Positions 24,401 to 36,830 of a stretch of DNA of 64,000 nt are shown here, piece by piece. The notes below the pieces were generated by a model, which did not search any database, was not told where the DNA came from, and saw nothing but the letters and a program-made list of their open reading frames with translations. The translations under genes and the position numbers were made by a program. The first letter of the stretch is position 1, and every line of letters begins with the position of its first letter. Source of the stretch: Dryomyza anilis (Eukaryota; Arthropoda; Insecta; Diptera; Dryomyzidae); assembly GCA_951804985.1 (NCBI GenBank), contig OX638130.1, positions 97,089,700 to 97,153,699 on the forward strand. Direction: 5' to 3'.

Positions 24401-25170
24401 AACCCAAAATAGAACAGCTAATAGTTTCCGATATACTAATTTTGATAGTAGGCAGCTTCAATTTATTCACAACCCCTATGGAATTTGCTACTGTGTTTGG
24501 TTTTGTTACAAATGCTGTCAAGGGCGGCCGACACTTTGGAGATGCTGCCAACAACGACACCGTTATCAGCGTCGTAACTCTTCCAAAGGGCAGACACAAG
24601 TTTCCACTTCCCGATTGTGGCAATTGGCGTCAGTGGCAGCAGTACTAGTACAAGTAGTTTGTTGGCGTCGCCTTTTAAGTGGTTAATTTCCTCATAGCAC
24701 CAATGAATGCAATGCACAGCAGTATCCAGTCTACTCTTTCTTTACCTGATCTCAACGAGTATTCAGCGTTAGCTAGCTGCCATTCACTTGTTCTACGGAC
24801 TCTTGACAATTCCTCAAGGCTTCTTCGTCGATCGAATGTCTTTTGATGAATGTGTTGCTTCGTTACTTTGTATCGATAGCCATGCTGTTTGGCAAATGTG
24901 GTCTCTCTAGCAAGCCTCTGTTCAAAGGACAACTTCCGACATATGGTGTTGCAATTCGTTGTGTTTACTTTCCTTTTATTAGACCGTCAAATTATTGTCT
25001 TCTGAATGGTGCACTTGTGACTGAACCGTACTTTGGCTGTTTTTGTGAAGTTGCCGCCGCCTACAGTGCAATTTTCGAATTAGTTGCGGTGTCTGGGGAG
25101 GCGTGTAATGTTGGTGCCACGAATTTGTACAGTAGTCGTATGAAGCCGAGCTGTTCTTTAAAGTAAAACT
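24400..25170 (-). pseudogene. Coding-like block, broken frames, family unknown
   Basis: This stretch is less AT-rich than its flanks and open in long pieces in several minus-strand frames: 24979-25203, 24675-24932, 24463-24717 and 24399-24623. The 24675-24932 piece is hydrophilic and rich in Arg, Lys and Glu (DRRRSLEELSRVRRTSEWQ), like a helical or coiled-coil region. No single frame spans the block. It lies directly left of the MITE cluster at 25347-27098, and a THAP-like piece in the same orientation lies directly right of it. The two could be parts of one interrupted transposon; this is inference. It could also be composition-driven. Confidence 0.3.
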
Positions 25171-25346
25171 CATAAAAAAATCAATGAAACATATGGATTG
25201 CATAAATAATATTACTACTCTAGTTGAAATTCAACCTATTTGGGTAGATATGATCGTGTTCTTAAATTGTTGGTCTTGTAACTGTTCGGTTTATATCAAG
25301 GATACAAATAAGTATTCAGATGCCGCTCATAATTTCTACTATGGTA

Positions 25347-26473
<1,127 letters not shown>

Positions 26474-26475
26474 TA

Positions 26476-27098
26476 CAAGAACTACTTGAGAACTGAGAAG
26501 TATGGCAAAAAATGAACGAAAAAAATATGTTGATTGAAATTTGGTTTAAAGAACAGTATTCTTCAATATTAAGTACATATATGTTGTATTTTATGTTTTT
26601 GTTCATTAATATGATGATCGTAGCCGCGGTAGCTCAGTGGTTAGTGCGTTGGACTGCGAGCCGAAAGGGCCCCGGTTCAAGCCTGGACTGGGGCTAACAA
26701 CATCTTTTCATAGAAACATTTTTCTATACCGCGCTACCTCTCGGCAGTAAATGGCAAACCTACGAGAGTAAAACATTGCCTATGAAAAGCTCTCACCCGC
26801 CGTTCGGATTCGGCAATAAACTGTAGGTCCCACCACTTTGATTACAAATATAACACGCACAACTCAAAAATGGTGAGAGAGCTCGTCCTAAATTCTTAAA
26901 GAATTGTAGCGTCAAACTATTATTATATTATATTATTATTAATATGATGAAAAGTATTCTTCACATATAATTCATCATATTGAAGAACACTTAGTTCATC
27001 ATATTTATGATAGCATTCATAACATTGATGTCGTTTGTCATCAATACAAAGGTTTGAAGAACGAAATTCATCAATATGATGTACATTTTTTTTCTGTG
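26476..27098 (+). mobile_element. MITE family B, tandem 3' partial copy
   Basis: Immediately after the complete copy, the 3' half of the element is repeated: CAAGAACTACTTGAGAACTG, GCAAAAAATGAAC, TTGATTGAAATTTGG, then, after an inserted SINE, CATCATATTTATGATAGCATT, ACATTGATGTCGTTTGTCAT and CATCAATATGATGTACATTT, ending TTTCTGTG plus TA (27099-27100). The join suggests tandem duplication or insertion at the older element's TA. Confidence 0.8.
26618..26937 (+). mobile_element. SINE-1, intact copy with 13-bp TSD
   Basis: About 320 bp. The head has GCGGTAGCTCAGTGGTTAG (box A) and CCCCGGTTCAAGCCTGG (box B). The body runs through CTATACCGCGCTACCTCTCG, GCAGTAAATGGCAAACC, GAAAAGCTCTCACCCGCC and GTAGGTCCCACCACTTTG, and ends in a short TTA/ATT repeat instead of poly-A. 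A perfect duplication, ATTAATATGATGA, lies at 26605-26617 and 26938-26950. It sits inside MITE family B and is therefore younger than that insertion. Confidence 0.92.
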
Positions 27099-27100
27099 TA

Positions 27101-27704
27101 TGCAATAATTTTGAAACAGTTCTGTTCATTTTTTTTATAGAATTTATAGTCTTTGTTTGACAAATGCTTTGGGTAGAGTTTTTTTTTTTAATCCTTAACC
27201 CTTAGTTATTGCCTTTGATTGCTGAGGACATTTTCATGAGAATATCTTTTCTCATACACTGCACCTATATTGTGTGTTAATCTTATGCCAACTCGGAATT
27301 CTTTCTAATCTAAAATAGATCTTAGATATTCTAATAACACAATATAAAGGTGTTGCTCATCTTTCCCACGCACAATATACGTATTTCGGTGTATTCTACA
27401 GATGTAATAGGTACTGACAAATGTTACAAACAATTATATGTTATTTTTTTGCAGATTATCCTTCAGTTATTGCATGATAATACGTCAAACTATATAGCAG
27501 GTACCCTGCTCATCTGTTCGTTTGTTTCTAATGAAGCTAAAAACAATAGGACAGCTTTATAAATTACAAAGAAACTACTTATTAAGTACAAAAAAATAGA
27601 AAAAATCTATACAAACCCTAACTACCGGAAGTCGAACATTTGTTATTAAGAAATATGCTGCAATTTCTTTGCACTGATTGTTTGTTTGCTCAACGGAAGT
27701 AACT
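27101..27704. other. Spacer, no gene supported
   Basis: AT-rich. A T-rich tract ending TTTTTTTGCAG near 27450, with a following short open stretch to 27501 and a weak GGTACC donor, resembles an exon but has poor donor quality and is not called. Confidence 0.35.
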
Positions 27705-28142
27705 TTAACTTTGTTGCACATTGCAAGTTCGTCGTTTTGTTGTGCAAGGACACCAAATGGTACCTGTGGAAATTTGCATTTCTATGCAGCCACGACTTCG
27801 ACTGTGACGATGACAACAACGAGGACTGTACACAAAATTTTGAGAACTTTTAAAGGTTGCAATCAATCGAGTAACTTTGTTTTTTTTTTTCACATTCCAC
27901 TTGTACTCATCGTATGTCTGTTCATTGAAATCAACGTGTATACCTCGCAATTTGCAAATTGATTTCTGTTTAAATGGTGCACCATCCAACCATCCCCCAT
28001 CAATTCCCACTATTTTCGCCCATTTTTGTCGACATTTGGGTACTACAAAGTTCATGACAAATGACTTTGCGACAACGTCGTTTCTAATAAAGTGGCATGA
28101 ATCACGTGCTCCAAAACAATTTGATTTTTGTCGTATAGTCAT
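27705..28142 (-). pseudogene. THAP-like transposase fragment, degenerate
   Basis: This 145-codon minus-strand frame also continues open upstream of its ATG for several codons. Its middle reads NFVVPKCRQKWAKIVG and, about 20 residues later, KQKSICKLRGIHVDFNEQ. That order (F..PK.R.KW, then S.IC..H..F) resembles the THAP zinc-binding domain of P-element transposases and THAP proteins. The N-terminal cysteines (CFGARDSC) are spaced wider than the THAP Cys-x2-4-Cys, and the final Cys-x2-His is disrupted by extra residues. No DDE/RNase H-like catalytic region follows. Best read as a decayed fragment; chance resemblance is possible. Confidence 0.35.
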
Positions 28143-28503
28143 TGTGTGATCAGCGATTTTGTGGTTGGCTACAGGTACTATTACATATGCTTAAAGTTGT
28201 TGGAGGTTTATCAAACTGGGAAGAGTTTGCAAAAGTTTTAATTCGAAGTGTGCACTCAAATAACGCTTTAAGTTACATAAAACAATTGCAACTACTGTGG
28301 GGCACCGAAATTAAAACCAAATGTTTTCTATCATTTGATTGCAATTAAATGTCCTCATATTACAGTGGTTACAAAGAAATTATATGAACTAATTGAACTT
28401 TAGTTTGGCACAAATGAAATGCCAGAAGAGGCAACATGTTACCACCACGTTATATGAACGAGGCACGGCAACATCATTCATTAGTTAGCGCGAAAATGGT
28501 TTA

Positions 28504-29251
28504 CACGGTGTAAATTAATGTAGTAAAATTAAAAACATTTTTTAATTGTTTTTGAAAAATGTAATTCGTCTAAGTAAATGTAGTTTTTAAGTGCATTTGT
28601 CTTTATTTGACTTGATTCTACTACACAATGTATTAGAAACTCGATTTCTACATATTGCAGAAAACTGTAGTATGTTTTTGTTTTTCGTATTTTTTTTTTT
28701 AATTCGTAAATATAAATAAAATATTGTCAAATAAAATCATATTTAGTTTTTTTTACATTTTTCTTAAAGCTAAATTAATACAAAATGTAGTCCACATAAA
28801 TAGTAGCCAACGCACTAACCACTGAGCTGGTTAGTGCGTTGGACTGCGAACCGAAAGGTCCCCGGTTCAAGCCTGAACTGGGGCTAACAACATCTTTTCA
28901 TAGAAACATTTTTCTATACCGCGCTACCTCTCGGCAGTAAATGGCAAAGTTCTATATAGGACTGTAGCGCCAAACTATTATTATTATAGTCCACATAAAT
29001 GCAGATGTATTAATATATGTATATTTATCTGGATATTTGAATAAATACAAAACGTGGTTATTTTTACTACAAATGCATTCAAATTAAATACAGAAATGCA
29101 TTAAATTTATGTAAGTGGTTGATTTCCCCTAAAAAGACACTACATCAATGTAGTAAAAACAAATACATTTGCTTTTAAATACAAATCAAAGAAATAAGTA
29201 TTTATTTTAATGAAATTTTTCTTTAATTTTAATACATTATTTTTGTTGGTG
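28504..29251. mobile_element. MITE family C (TA-flanked), host of a SINE
   Basis: The left end (TACACGGTGTAAATTAATG, TAGTAAAATTAAA) is an imperfect inverted copy of the right end (read inverted: TACACCAACAAAAATAATG, TATTAAAATTAAA). TA lies at 28502-28503 and 29252-29253. The interior repeats ATGTAGT and TACATTT words and has no ORF. Removing the SINE at 28802-28986 and one TSD copy leaves about 550 bp. Confidence 0.65.
28802..28986 (+). mobile_element. SINE-1 copy with fold-back head, 14-bp TSD
   Basis: The direct repeat TAGTCCACATAAAT at 28788-28801 and 28987-29000 brackets 185 bp. The 5' end is not a normal tRNA head: CCAACGCACTAACCA (28807-28821) is the exact reverse complement of TGGTTAGTGCGTTGG (28828-28842), separated by CTGAGC. 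Then follow GGACTGCGAACCGAAAGG, box B GGTTCAAGCC, and a body that jumps from AATGGCAAA to GTTCTATATAGGACTGTAGC, so the middle is deleted. The tail is ATTATTATTAT. Confidence 0.9.
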
Positions 29252-29253
29252 TA

Positions 29254-31145
29254 TCTAAAATAAAAGTGGCCATAAAATCGAGCGCTTATCTATGGAAAAT
29301 CTCTGCAGTTCACTTAATTTCTACGAGGCAATTAAAAAGGCTATGTTCGCGCTGGTTTTTATTTCTATTTATTCGATTTTTCTTTTATTTTTTATTTAGT
29401 ATAAGTCAACTCAAAACGAACACACACACAAATTAAATTAAATGAATTGAAATGTTTGTTTGTTTTTGTTGTTTGTCGGTCATCAAAAACTTTTGAAGAC
29501 ATACAATATTAAAACGCTTTTCGTGTTACCAACTACCAACTAACCGACCAACCAACCAACCAACAAAACCAACTACCAACTCTACCAAAATAGATGCCAT
29601 TGCCACCGTATTTTGCTGTGGCCGCCACAACGATTGCGTTCTGTGCTGAGTCGCGTTGCGCCGCACCAGTTGCCTGCCGATTGCCACCGCAAAACCATAA
29701 TTAAGTCATCAACAAAAGCAATTAATAAATTAATGAGGCACACTGGGGCCGCAGCGTTGATCCATCCAGCGCAGAACCCAAACATACAACCACCAGCACC
29801 ACCATCGCTATCGCCACCAGCAGCTCTTAATCGAGTGCTCAACGCGAGTTTTTCCCAATTTGATTTCGTTTGTTATCGACGACTTGTATTGTGTTGTACA
29901 GAGCATCTGATGAAACCGCGAAAATGTGATTTAATTCGATGGGAAAAGTTGGCAGCCAAGTAGCATATGTGGTTATTTTGTATTCTCACTAAAGCTCTGT
30001 TTCGTTTTCACAACAAACAAACAAAAAAATTCAGCTGATTTATCATATATGTTTTAATGACTCCGAATTCAATTGAATGGAGTTTGTGTGTTTTACAAAA
30101 AAAAATATATAATTAAACTCTACAGTTTAATTTGAGGCTTTCTTAAAACATTTTGATTTTAATCGATTAATTTACCGGTTATTTTTATTCAAGGTTTAAC
30201 TCAAAAGTTATAGAAAAATCGATTTTATGAGTTTAAAAGAAAGAAAATTCAGTTAAAAAATAAATTTCTGCAATTTGGTTTACGAAGACGCTTAGTACTA
30301 GAAATAGAATTGGTTGTTGTCCATACTATAATTTGGGTATAATGAACTACTTAACAGTTGAGAGAACCGAATTAGTTAATTAGACAATGTGTTGGTTGGC
30401 GCAACAAATTTCTACTCTGTAGTATGATAAAAATTGTAATTTTGGCGTCAATTTAGATTTGGTTCCGTGTGTATTGTCAATTTGAATGGTTTCTACTTGA
30501 TAATTCAGAGTTATCGGAACTTCATTTTAAGCTCTACCGAACAGTTTTGACCCATCCGAAAATAGGCCATCCCGAAAAGTATTCTGGAATATATGTTTGA
30601 AAATATCAATTTGTTCTATGTTGTCGGGTAGAAAACAATTGGTTTTGTGATAATTTCAAATAAAACTCATCTATGCCAAAACAAAATGTAGAACAGTTTC
30701 TAGAATAGTATATGTCGTTTCACTATCCCAGACAAAATTTTTGCCAGGGTCGAGGTAGATTTGAAACATTTTTTTCGACATATTTCAAGCAGACAAAGGT
30801 GGAGTTTGTACCAAGAACTGTCTTTTTTCTGCCCGTTCCCCAAATATGGTGTGAATCTGCAATAAAAATTCCACAAAAATTTACAACCTGGTATACACTT
30901 CCCAAAATATTCTATATATCTGTGCGTTTGCCGGAAATATACTCGAAATATTCCAGAAAAATGCCAAAAATGTTGTGTCTGGTTGTTGGGTATAAATACT
31001 GGAACTTCCATTACAAAACTTTAATATGCCTTGAGTTAGATAAGTTTCATTCTTCAGACAAACAAAGATTATAAGATCATAATTTCAACTTTTTGTAATT
31101 GTTAAAGTTTGCAATTGCCTCCTAATATAATTACTCTGAAAGACA
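29254..31145. other. Spacer with a unique GC-richer block
   Basis: 29585-29960 is the most complex part: frames of 86 codons (minus, 29582-29842) and 116 codons (plus, 29613-29963) overlap without splice or domain support. Between 29697 and 29735 the words CATAATTAAG and CAATTAATAAATTAATGA give several TAAT-core homeodomain-type sites. 29527-29582 is an ACCAACCAACCAACC-type simple repeat. 30318-30424 is a copy of the repeat also at 17076 and 62014. 30700-31070 opens on both strands but shows no domain. Confidence 0.45.
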
Positions 31146-31149
31146 TTTT

Positions 31150-32530
31150 CAAGAAGTGTTCGGACCATGGAAATGTAGCTTTCCGGAAAGTGTCCTTTTG
31201 GGGAAATATACATTCGGAGTCCACTGATAACTCCCCAAGCCATTTCTGGGTATGTTCAATTTGGGTAAAGTTTCCATTCAGAGAATTATCCATTCGGAGA
31301 AGCCTTAATTATGGAAGACTTCTATTTTGAGGAATGTCTATTACGGAAGTATTTATTTAGGGGAAATGTTCAATTCGGGTTAAGTGATGATTCAAGGCAA
31401 TTTCCATTTGGAAATCGCGAAATGGACATTCCCCATTTCGCAAAGTATCCAGTTGGGAAAGTTTCCTGTTCGGGAAATATCCATTTCGGAGAAAAGCACT
31501 GTTTGGATCGGGGAAATCTCCATTTTGGGGAATATCCGTTTGGGGAAAGTGTACATTCGGAGAAATGCTCATTTACAGTCCATTGCTCTCCCCGAAGATA
31601 TTTCTGGGATTTATTTAGTTCGTTGGAATTGTTTATTCTGGAAATGTCCATTCGGAGAAGTGTTCATTCGCGGAGGTTTCTATTTCGAGGATAGTCTATT
31701 TCGGAAGTACTTATTTCGGGGAAGTGTTTAATTCGGGTAAAGTGTTGATTCAGGGACATCTCCAGCACAATAGACATTCCCGATTTCGCAAAGTATGCAG
31801 TACGGAGAATTTTCCTGTTCGGCAAAATTTGTATATCGGGAAATATCCATTTCGGAGAAAAGCACAGTTTGGTTCGGGGAAATTTTCATTTTGAGAAGTA
31901 TTCATTTCGGTAAAATGTACATTTCGGTAAAGTTTCCATTCGGGAAAATGCTTATTCACAGTCCATTGATTACCCCGAAGACATTACGGAGAATTGTTCA
32001 ATTCGTTGAAAGTGTCTATTCGGGGAAATGTCCATTCGAAGAAGTGTTCAATCGTGGAATATATATTTCGAAAGTATCCATTTCTGGGAATGTCCATATC
32101 GAGAAGTATCTAGAAAGTATTCTGGAAAATGTTAATTTCAGGGCATTTTTCAATTCTAGGAAATGTTAATTTCGGAGAAGTGCTCATTTCGGAAAGTGTT
32201 TATTAGGAAATATTACTTAACGAGAAGTGTCCCACTTGGGGAAGGTTTCCATTTCGTAAATGTTCATTTCGGGGATTTGTTATTGAGGGATGTGTTAATT
32301 TCAGAGAAATGTTCAGTCGGGGAACTGTTCATTTCTGGGAACTGTTCATTTCTGGGAACTGTTCATTTCTGGGAAGTGTACATTTAGGAAAAAGTACCTT
32401 CGGGAATTGTTCATTTGGAAAAATGTAGAGTAGGGGAAGTCGGGGAAATGTGTTTCAGGAAATATCCATTCGAGGAAGTTTCTAGTTCGAGGAAATGTCT
32501 TTCGTTGTAACAGTTTTCGGGAAAATGCAC
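31150..32530. repeat. Degenerate 17-bp tandem repeat, about 1.4 kb
   Basis: Units resemble GGAAATGTCCATTTCGG with frequent substitutions and small indels. A longer period is superimposed: the block CGGAAGTATTTATTT...ACAGTCCATTG (about 31343-31584) recurs as CGGAAGTACTTATTT...ACAGTCCATTG (about 31702-31958), 360-375 bp later. Plus- and minus-strand frames over the array (up to 127 codons) only reflect the lack of stop words in the unit. Confidence 0.85.
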
Positions 32531-32539
32531 AAGAATCAA

Positions 32540-34515
32540 ACACTTGAATTCCATAATTTAAATTGCATATTCCAGTATTCTCCTCATAATTTCCACTTTA
32601 TATTATGTACTCGTGAATACCAATTCTTATATATAATATATAATTGAAATTTTGGTTACAAAATAAAGTTTAGTTTTTGTTTCGAGGTGTTGTTATAAAA
32701 TAATACTTTTTTTTTTAAATCTTTAGTCTATTCATAAATAAGGCGATTGCATACGACTAACTTATTTAATTAAATACAAAACATATAAATAAATCTTATG
32801 TTCTGTCATAAAACAAGAGATACCCAATCCAAAAGAAGCACATCGTAAAATTCAACCAGTTATGTGGGTAGTTAAACTTAATCCGAAGAGTGACTATAAA
32901 AAGAAAAATATCCTTTTTTGTGTAATTAAATATATGCAGACACTGTGCTGCATTGTCTTTCATTGGCTTTCGGTGCAGCAATAAAAGTAACACTTTCTGG
33001 AGCCAATAATAATACCGCGTACAACACAAAAGACCCCCGAGAAGTGGCAACGGTTTCGCATGGGTTCCGACCGACACCGCGATACATGTTACGTTTAACC
33101 CAACAACATATAAGGCGTCCTCCATTGTGGCGGCCATGTTTGTTATTAAATTTCTGCATTACAGCTTTTTTTTGCTTTTGTTCTTATTCTTCATTTTTTT
33201 TTCAACATTATTGCATTAAACCCTTCCCTATCGTCATTCGCATTGTCATGCATTGTGACAGGCTATTTAATGCTTTGAACTTGACACGTACCCTGCGCCA
33301 TTTCCGAACCTTGCTTGACATCGGAACAAAAAACTATACACAGAGGGACCGACCGATCGACCGAAAGACAGACAGACATACAGAACATAAGTCTTACTGA
33401 CTGCATGACTGACTGACGAACAACAGAGTGATGTTTTATTTTAAGTCGGAAATGAAAGCGCAATTAATATGAGGGAATTCGCAGTGCAGACCACGCCCAC
33501 TTGGTAGTTCTCAGATGCATGAAAGGGTCTCAAATTACAGAAGGTACAAAAAATAATGCAGGCCACAAAGCAAAACAACAACATGAACTACAATATGTTG
33601 GCACGTAGGGTACAAAAGGGACAAAGACATGCTACACATATTTTGTGTCATAATTTGCCCTTATTAGTAGTTATTGCTGTGGTTGTTGTTGTTGTTTTTG
33701 GTATTATTATTTTTTTTTTTTTTATTTGGTTGGATCAATGACATGATGAGGTAGGCTCTAAAACAGCGCGGTGCGATTGAAATATCAGCAAATTTACAAA
33801 GGGTTGTTATTCGATTTTTCATTCAATAAATGAACCATGTGCAGCGTTGAATTTCACATAACATGTAGCATGTAGTTCTTTCCGCATTTTGCCAATTAAC
33901 TACATCCGTAAGATACAAATTATGCGCCGTTGCAAATGCATTTAATCCCATGCCAGGCACGTACTTAGTGCCTATTATATGACATCGACTTTGCTGTATT
34001 GGCGGACGTCAAATTATTATTATTATTATTAGCCCCAGCAGTAACGGCTGCCTAAATACTGCGTAACAAATGCAATTTGCAACGTCGCACTTTTCTTCCC
34101 AAAGCCGCCGTCAAATGCATAGTAGATACGCATGTTTCTGTAGTTGTCAGGCGCGGAACAAATGGGGGTGTTGTTGGCTAATTTGACAAAGGCCACAAAC
34201 TAAAGATGTTTAAAAGTTATTTGAAGTATATACGACGCATAGAAGGCGATTTAGGTTGGATACGTTATTGAGCTGGTGATTGTGACCCGAATTTTATAAT
34301 ATTCAAAATACTCTTTCCCGACAATTTTTTGGCTCAAACATATTTTTGAAATGTTATAAACAGTAAAACCAGACTCTGTATTAATAGCTTCACTTTTCTG
34401 TCTGTTCCCAACAAATTCTAGGAATCTGCCTTTTGATAATCTACTTTATGATGACCCACATTTTTCAGAAAAATGCCAGCTACTTTGAAATTGTCTTAAA
34501 ATTCAAGTATTTGTA
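32540..34515. other. Spacer, no gene supported
   Basis: Single-copy-looking, with moderate complexity at 32940-33400. The plus frame 32945-33400 (151 codons) has no domain, and overlapping minus frames are similar. Simple repeats: GACCGACCGATCGACCG and a CAGACAGACA run near 33347-33380, and (ATT)n near 34016-34030. Confidence 0.4.
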
Positions 34516-34516
34516 A

Positions 34517-34742
34517 GTAGCATCTGTAGCTTAGAGTGTTGGACTAGGAGCCGAAAGGTCCATGTTCAAACCTGGACTGAGGATCCTTTCATTGAAACGT
34601 TTTTTCTGTACCGCGCTACCCCTCGGCAGTCAATGGCAAACTTACGAGAGTGAAACGTTGAGTATGAAAAGCTCTCTCCTCGCCATTCGGACTCGTCATT
34701 AAACTATATGTCCCACCACTTCGAAAATATACCACGTATTGT
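34517..34742 (+). mobile_element. SINE-1, old diverged copy
   Basis: CTGTAGCTTAGAG, GTGTTGGACTAGGAGCCGAA and box B-like GTTCAAACC, then TACCGCGCTACCCCTCGGCA, GGCAAACTTACGAGAGTGAA, GAAAAGCTCTCTCC and GTCCCACCACTTCG. It is more diverged than the 26618 copy. No clear TSD. Confidence 0.8.
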
Positions 34743-35114
34743 CTTTTTAATACTTTCTATTTAATACTTTATCATTTAAATAATAAAATAATAAACATTA
34801 AAAATGTTTGTAGTGCTCGCTGTCCTTTCTTGGTAGATATACCTTCTTTAAAGAAATTTCTTTGTATACCGTTTTACATAGATCTCTTTGCAAAGTGAGA
34901 ACTATAGAACCCTGTGTAATATTTTTACTCGTTTTGAACAGTTTACCAAAAGTTCTAATAAGTGGTATAATTCACTGAAAAAATAGCATTTATCGCAAAT
35001 ATTTTTTAGTATATTAATACGTATGGATTTCTAAGAATGCATTTTGTTGCCGACTTTTCTTTGCATATTTTTTATCAAAATTTTTATTTATTATACCTAT
35101 AGATTTCTTTGCAG
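34743..35114. other. AT-rich spacer
   Basis: No gene or repeat family recognised. It leads into the 12-bp array. Confidence 0.4.
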
Positions 35115-36830
35115 ATCATATTTGTTACACCTCTTGGTAGATCGATTGGATGTCCTCTTGCCAGATCTCTTGGTAGACCTCTTAGAGGACCTCTTGCTAG
35201 ATCTTCTGGTAGTCCTCTAGATATAACTCTTGGATGTTTTTTAAGAATTTTTGGTACACCTCTAGACAAAACTCTTGGTACAACTTTTGATAGATATCTT
35301 GATAGATCTTTTGATCGACCTCTTGCTGAAACTCTACATAAAAAGAACTCTTTGTATCTCTTTTGGTAGACCTCTTGCTAGATCTCTTGGTAGACCTCTA
35401 AATCTCTTGGTAGACTTCTAGATATAATTCTTGGTACGACCACTTTTTAGGGCCTCTTTTTAGATCTTTTTCTAGAACTTTTGGTACACCTCTAGACAGA
35501 ACTCTTGGTATAACTTTTAATAGATATCTTGATAGATCTTCTGATCGATCTCTTGCTGAAACTATGCATAGGAAGAGCTCTTTGTAGCACTTTTGGTAGA
35601 ACTTTTGGAAGACCTCTTACTAGATTTCTTGGTTGTCCTCTTGGTAGACATAATGGCAGACCTCTTGGTAAACCTTTTGATAGAGGTCTTGCTAGAGCGC
35701 TTAGTGAATCTCTCAGTGTACTTCTTGGTACATCTCTAGATTGAACTCTTAAATACATATCTCTTAATAGATCTTTGAATAGACCTCTTTTTGAACATCT
35801 TGGTAGATACATTACTAGATCTGTTGGTAGACCTCTAGATAGAACTCTTGGTATAACTCTTAGTAAATATCTTGGTAAATATTTTGGTGGATCTCTGGTA
35901 GATATTTTGATAGATCATTTTTTTAGACATCTTGTTAGATATCACGGAACATCTACAGATCTGGATATATCTTTTGATCGACCTCTTCCTGGAACTCTAA
36001 ATAGAACTCTTGATATAACTCTATGTAATACTCTTGGTAGACTATTTGGTAGACCTCTTGCTAGACTTCTTGGTTGTCCTCTTGGTATTTATTTTGGTAG
36101 ACCTCTTGACCTCTGGTGCTCTTAGTGGAGATCTAGATAGGACTCTTTGTAGCACTCTTGGTAGACCTCTTGCTAGATTTGATGGTTGTCCTCTTTGTAG
36201 ATATTTTGGTAGACCTCTTGATATAGCTCTTGGTTGACATATTTCTGAAATTTTAGATAGAACTTTGTGTAGCACACTTAGTAGACCTTCTGGTAAACCT
36301 CTTGCTAGATTTCTTGGTTGTCCTTTTGGTAGACATCTGGTAGACAAACTGGTAGATCTCTTGGTAAAGCTCTTGATAGAGTTCATGGTAGAGCTCTTAG
36401 TGAACCACTTTGTAGACCCCTTGGTACCCTCTAGATTGAACTCTTAAATGCATATCTCTTAATAGATCTCTGGATAAACCTCTCTGGACATCTTGGTAGA
36501 TCTATTTCTAGATCTCTTGGTAGACCTCAAGGTAGAACTTTTTAATGCATAACTATTGTTGATCATCTTGTTTGATTTCTTAGTAGACCTCTAGATAGAA
36601 CACTTGGTATAACTCTTAGTAGACTTCTTGGTAAATATTTTTGCAGATCCTTTTCTTGACCTCTTGGTAGACCTCTAAGTGGATCTCTTGGTAGATCTTA
36701 CGATACACTTTTAGATTGAAATCTTAATATACATAGCTCTTGGTAGACCTTTTGCTAGACTTATTGGTAGACCTCTTGGACGACCTTTTGGAAGACCTCT
36801 TGGTAGACCTAACGGCCTATTCGTAACGTT
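35115..36830. repeat. Degenerate 12-bp tandem repeat, about 1.7 kb
   Basis: Units of CTCTTGGTAGAC and variants (CTCTTGCTAGAT, CTCTAGATAGAA) run for about 140 units. Since 12 is a multiple of three, frames stay open on both strands: on the plus strand the array reads as a 4-residue repeat LGRP/LARS (frames at 35109-35369, 35529-35744, 35775-36125), on the minus strand as SRGLP-like. Longer blocks recur, such as CTCTAGACAAAACTCTTGG at 35261 and CTCTAGACAGAACTCTTGG at about 35490 (period about 230). No start, signal or splice context supports a real protein. Confidence 0.9.

Noticed and set aside
26621..26695. Functional tRNA gene
   Set aside because: Boxes A and B are present, but the anticodon stem does not pair well and the sequence continues into a SINE body repeated elsewhere in the window.
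27448..27505. Exon-like stretch after TTTTTTTGCAG
   Set aside because: Weak GTACCC donor and no compatible neighbouring exon.
31309..32387. Series of plus- and minus-strand frames up to 127 codons
   Set aside because: All lie in the degenerate 17-bp tandem array.
32945..33400. 151-codon plus-strand frame
   Set aside because: Overlapped by minus-strand frames, ends in a CAGA/GACC simple repeat, no domain.
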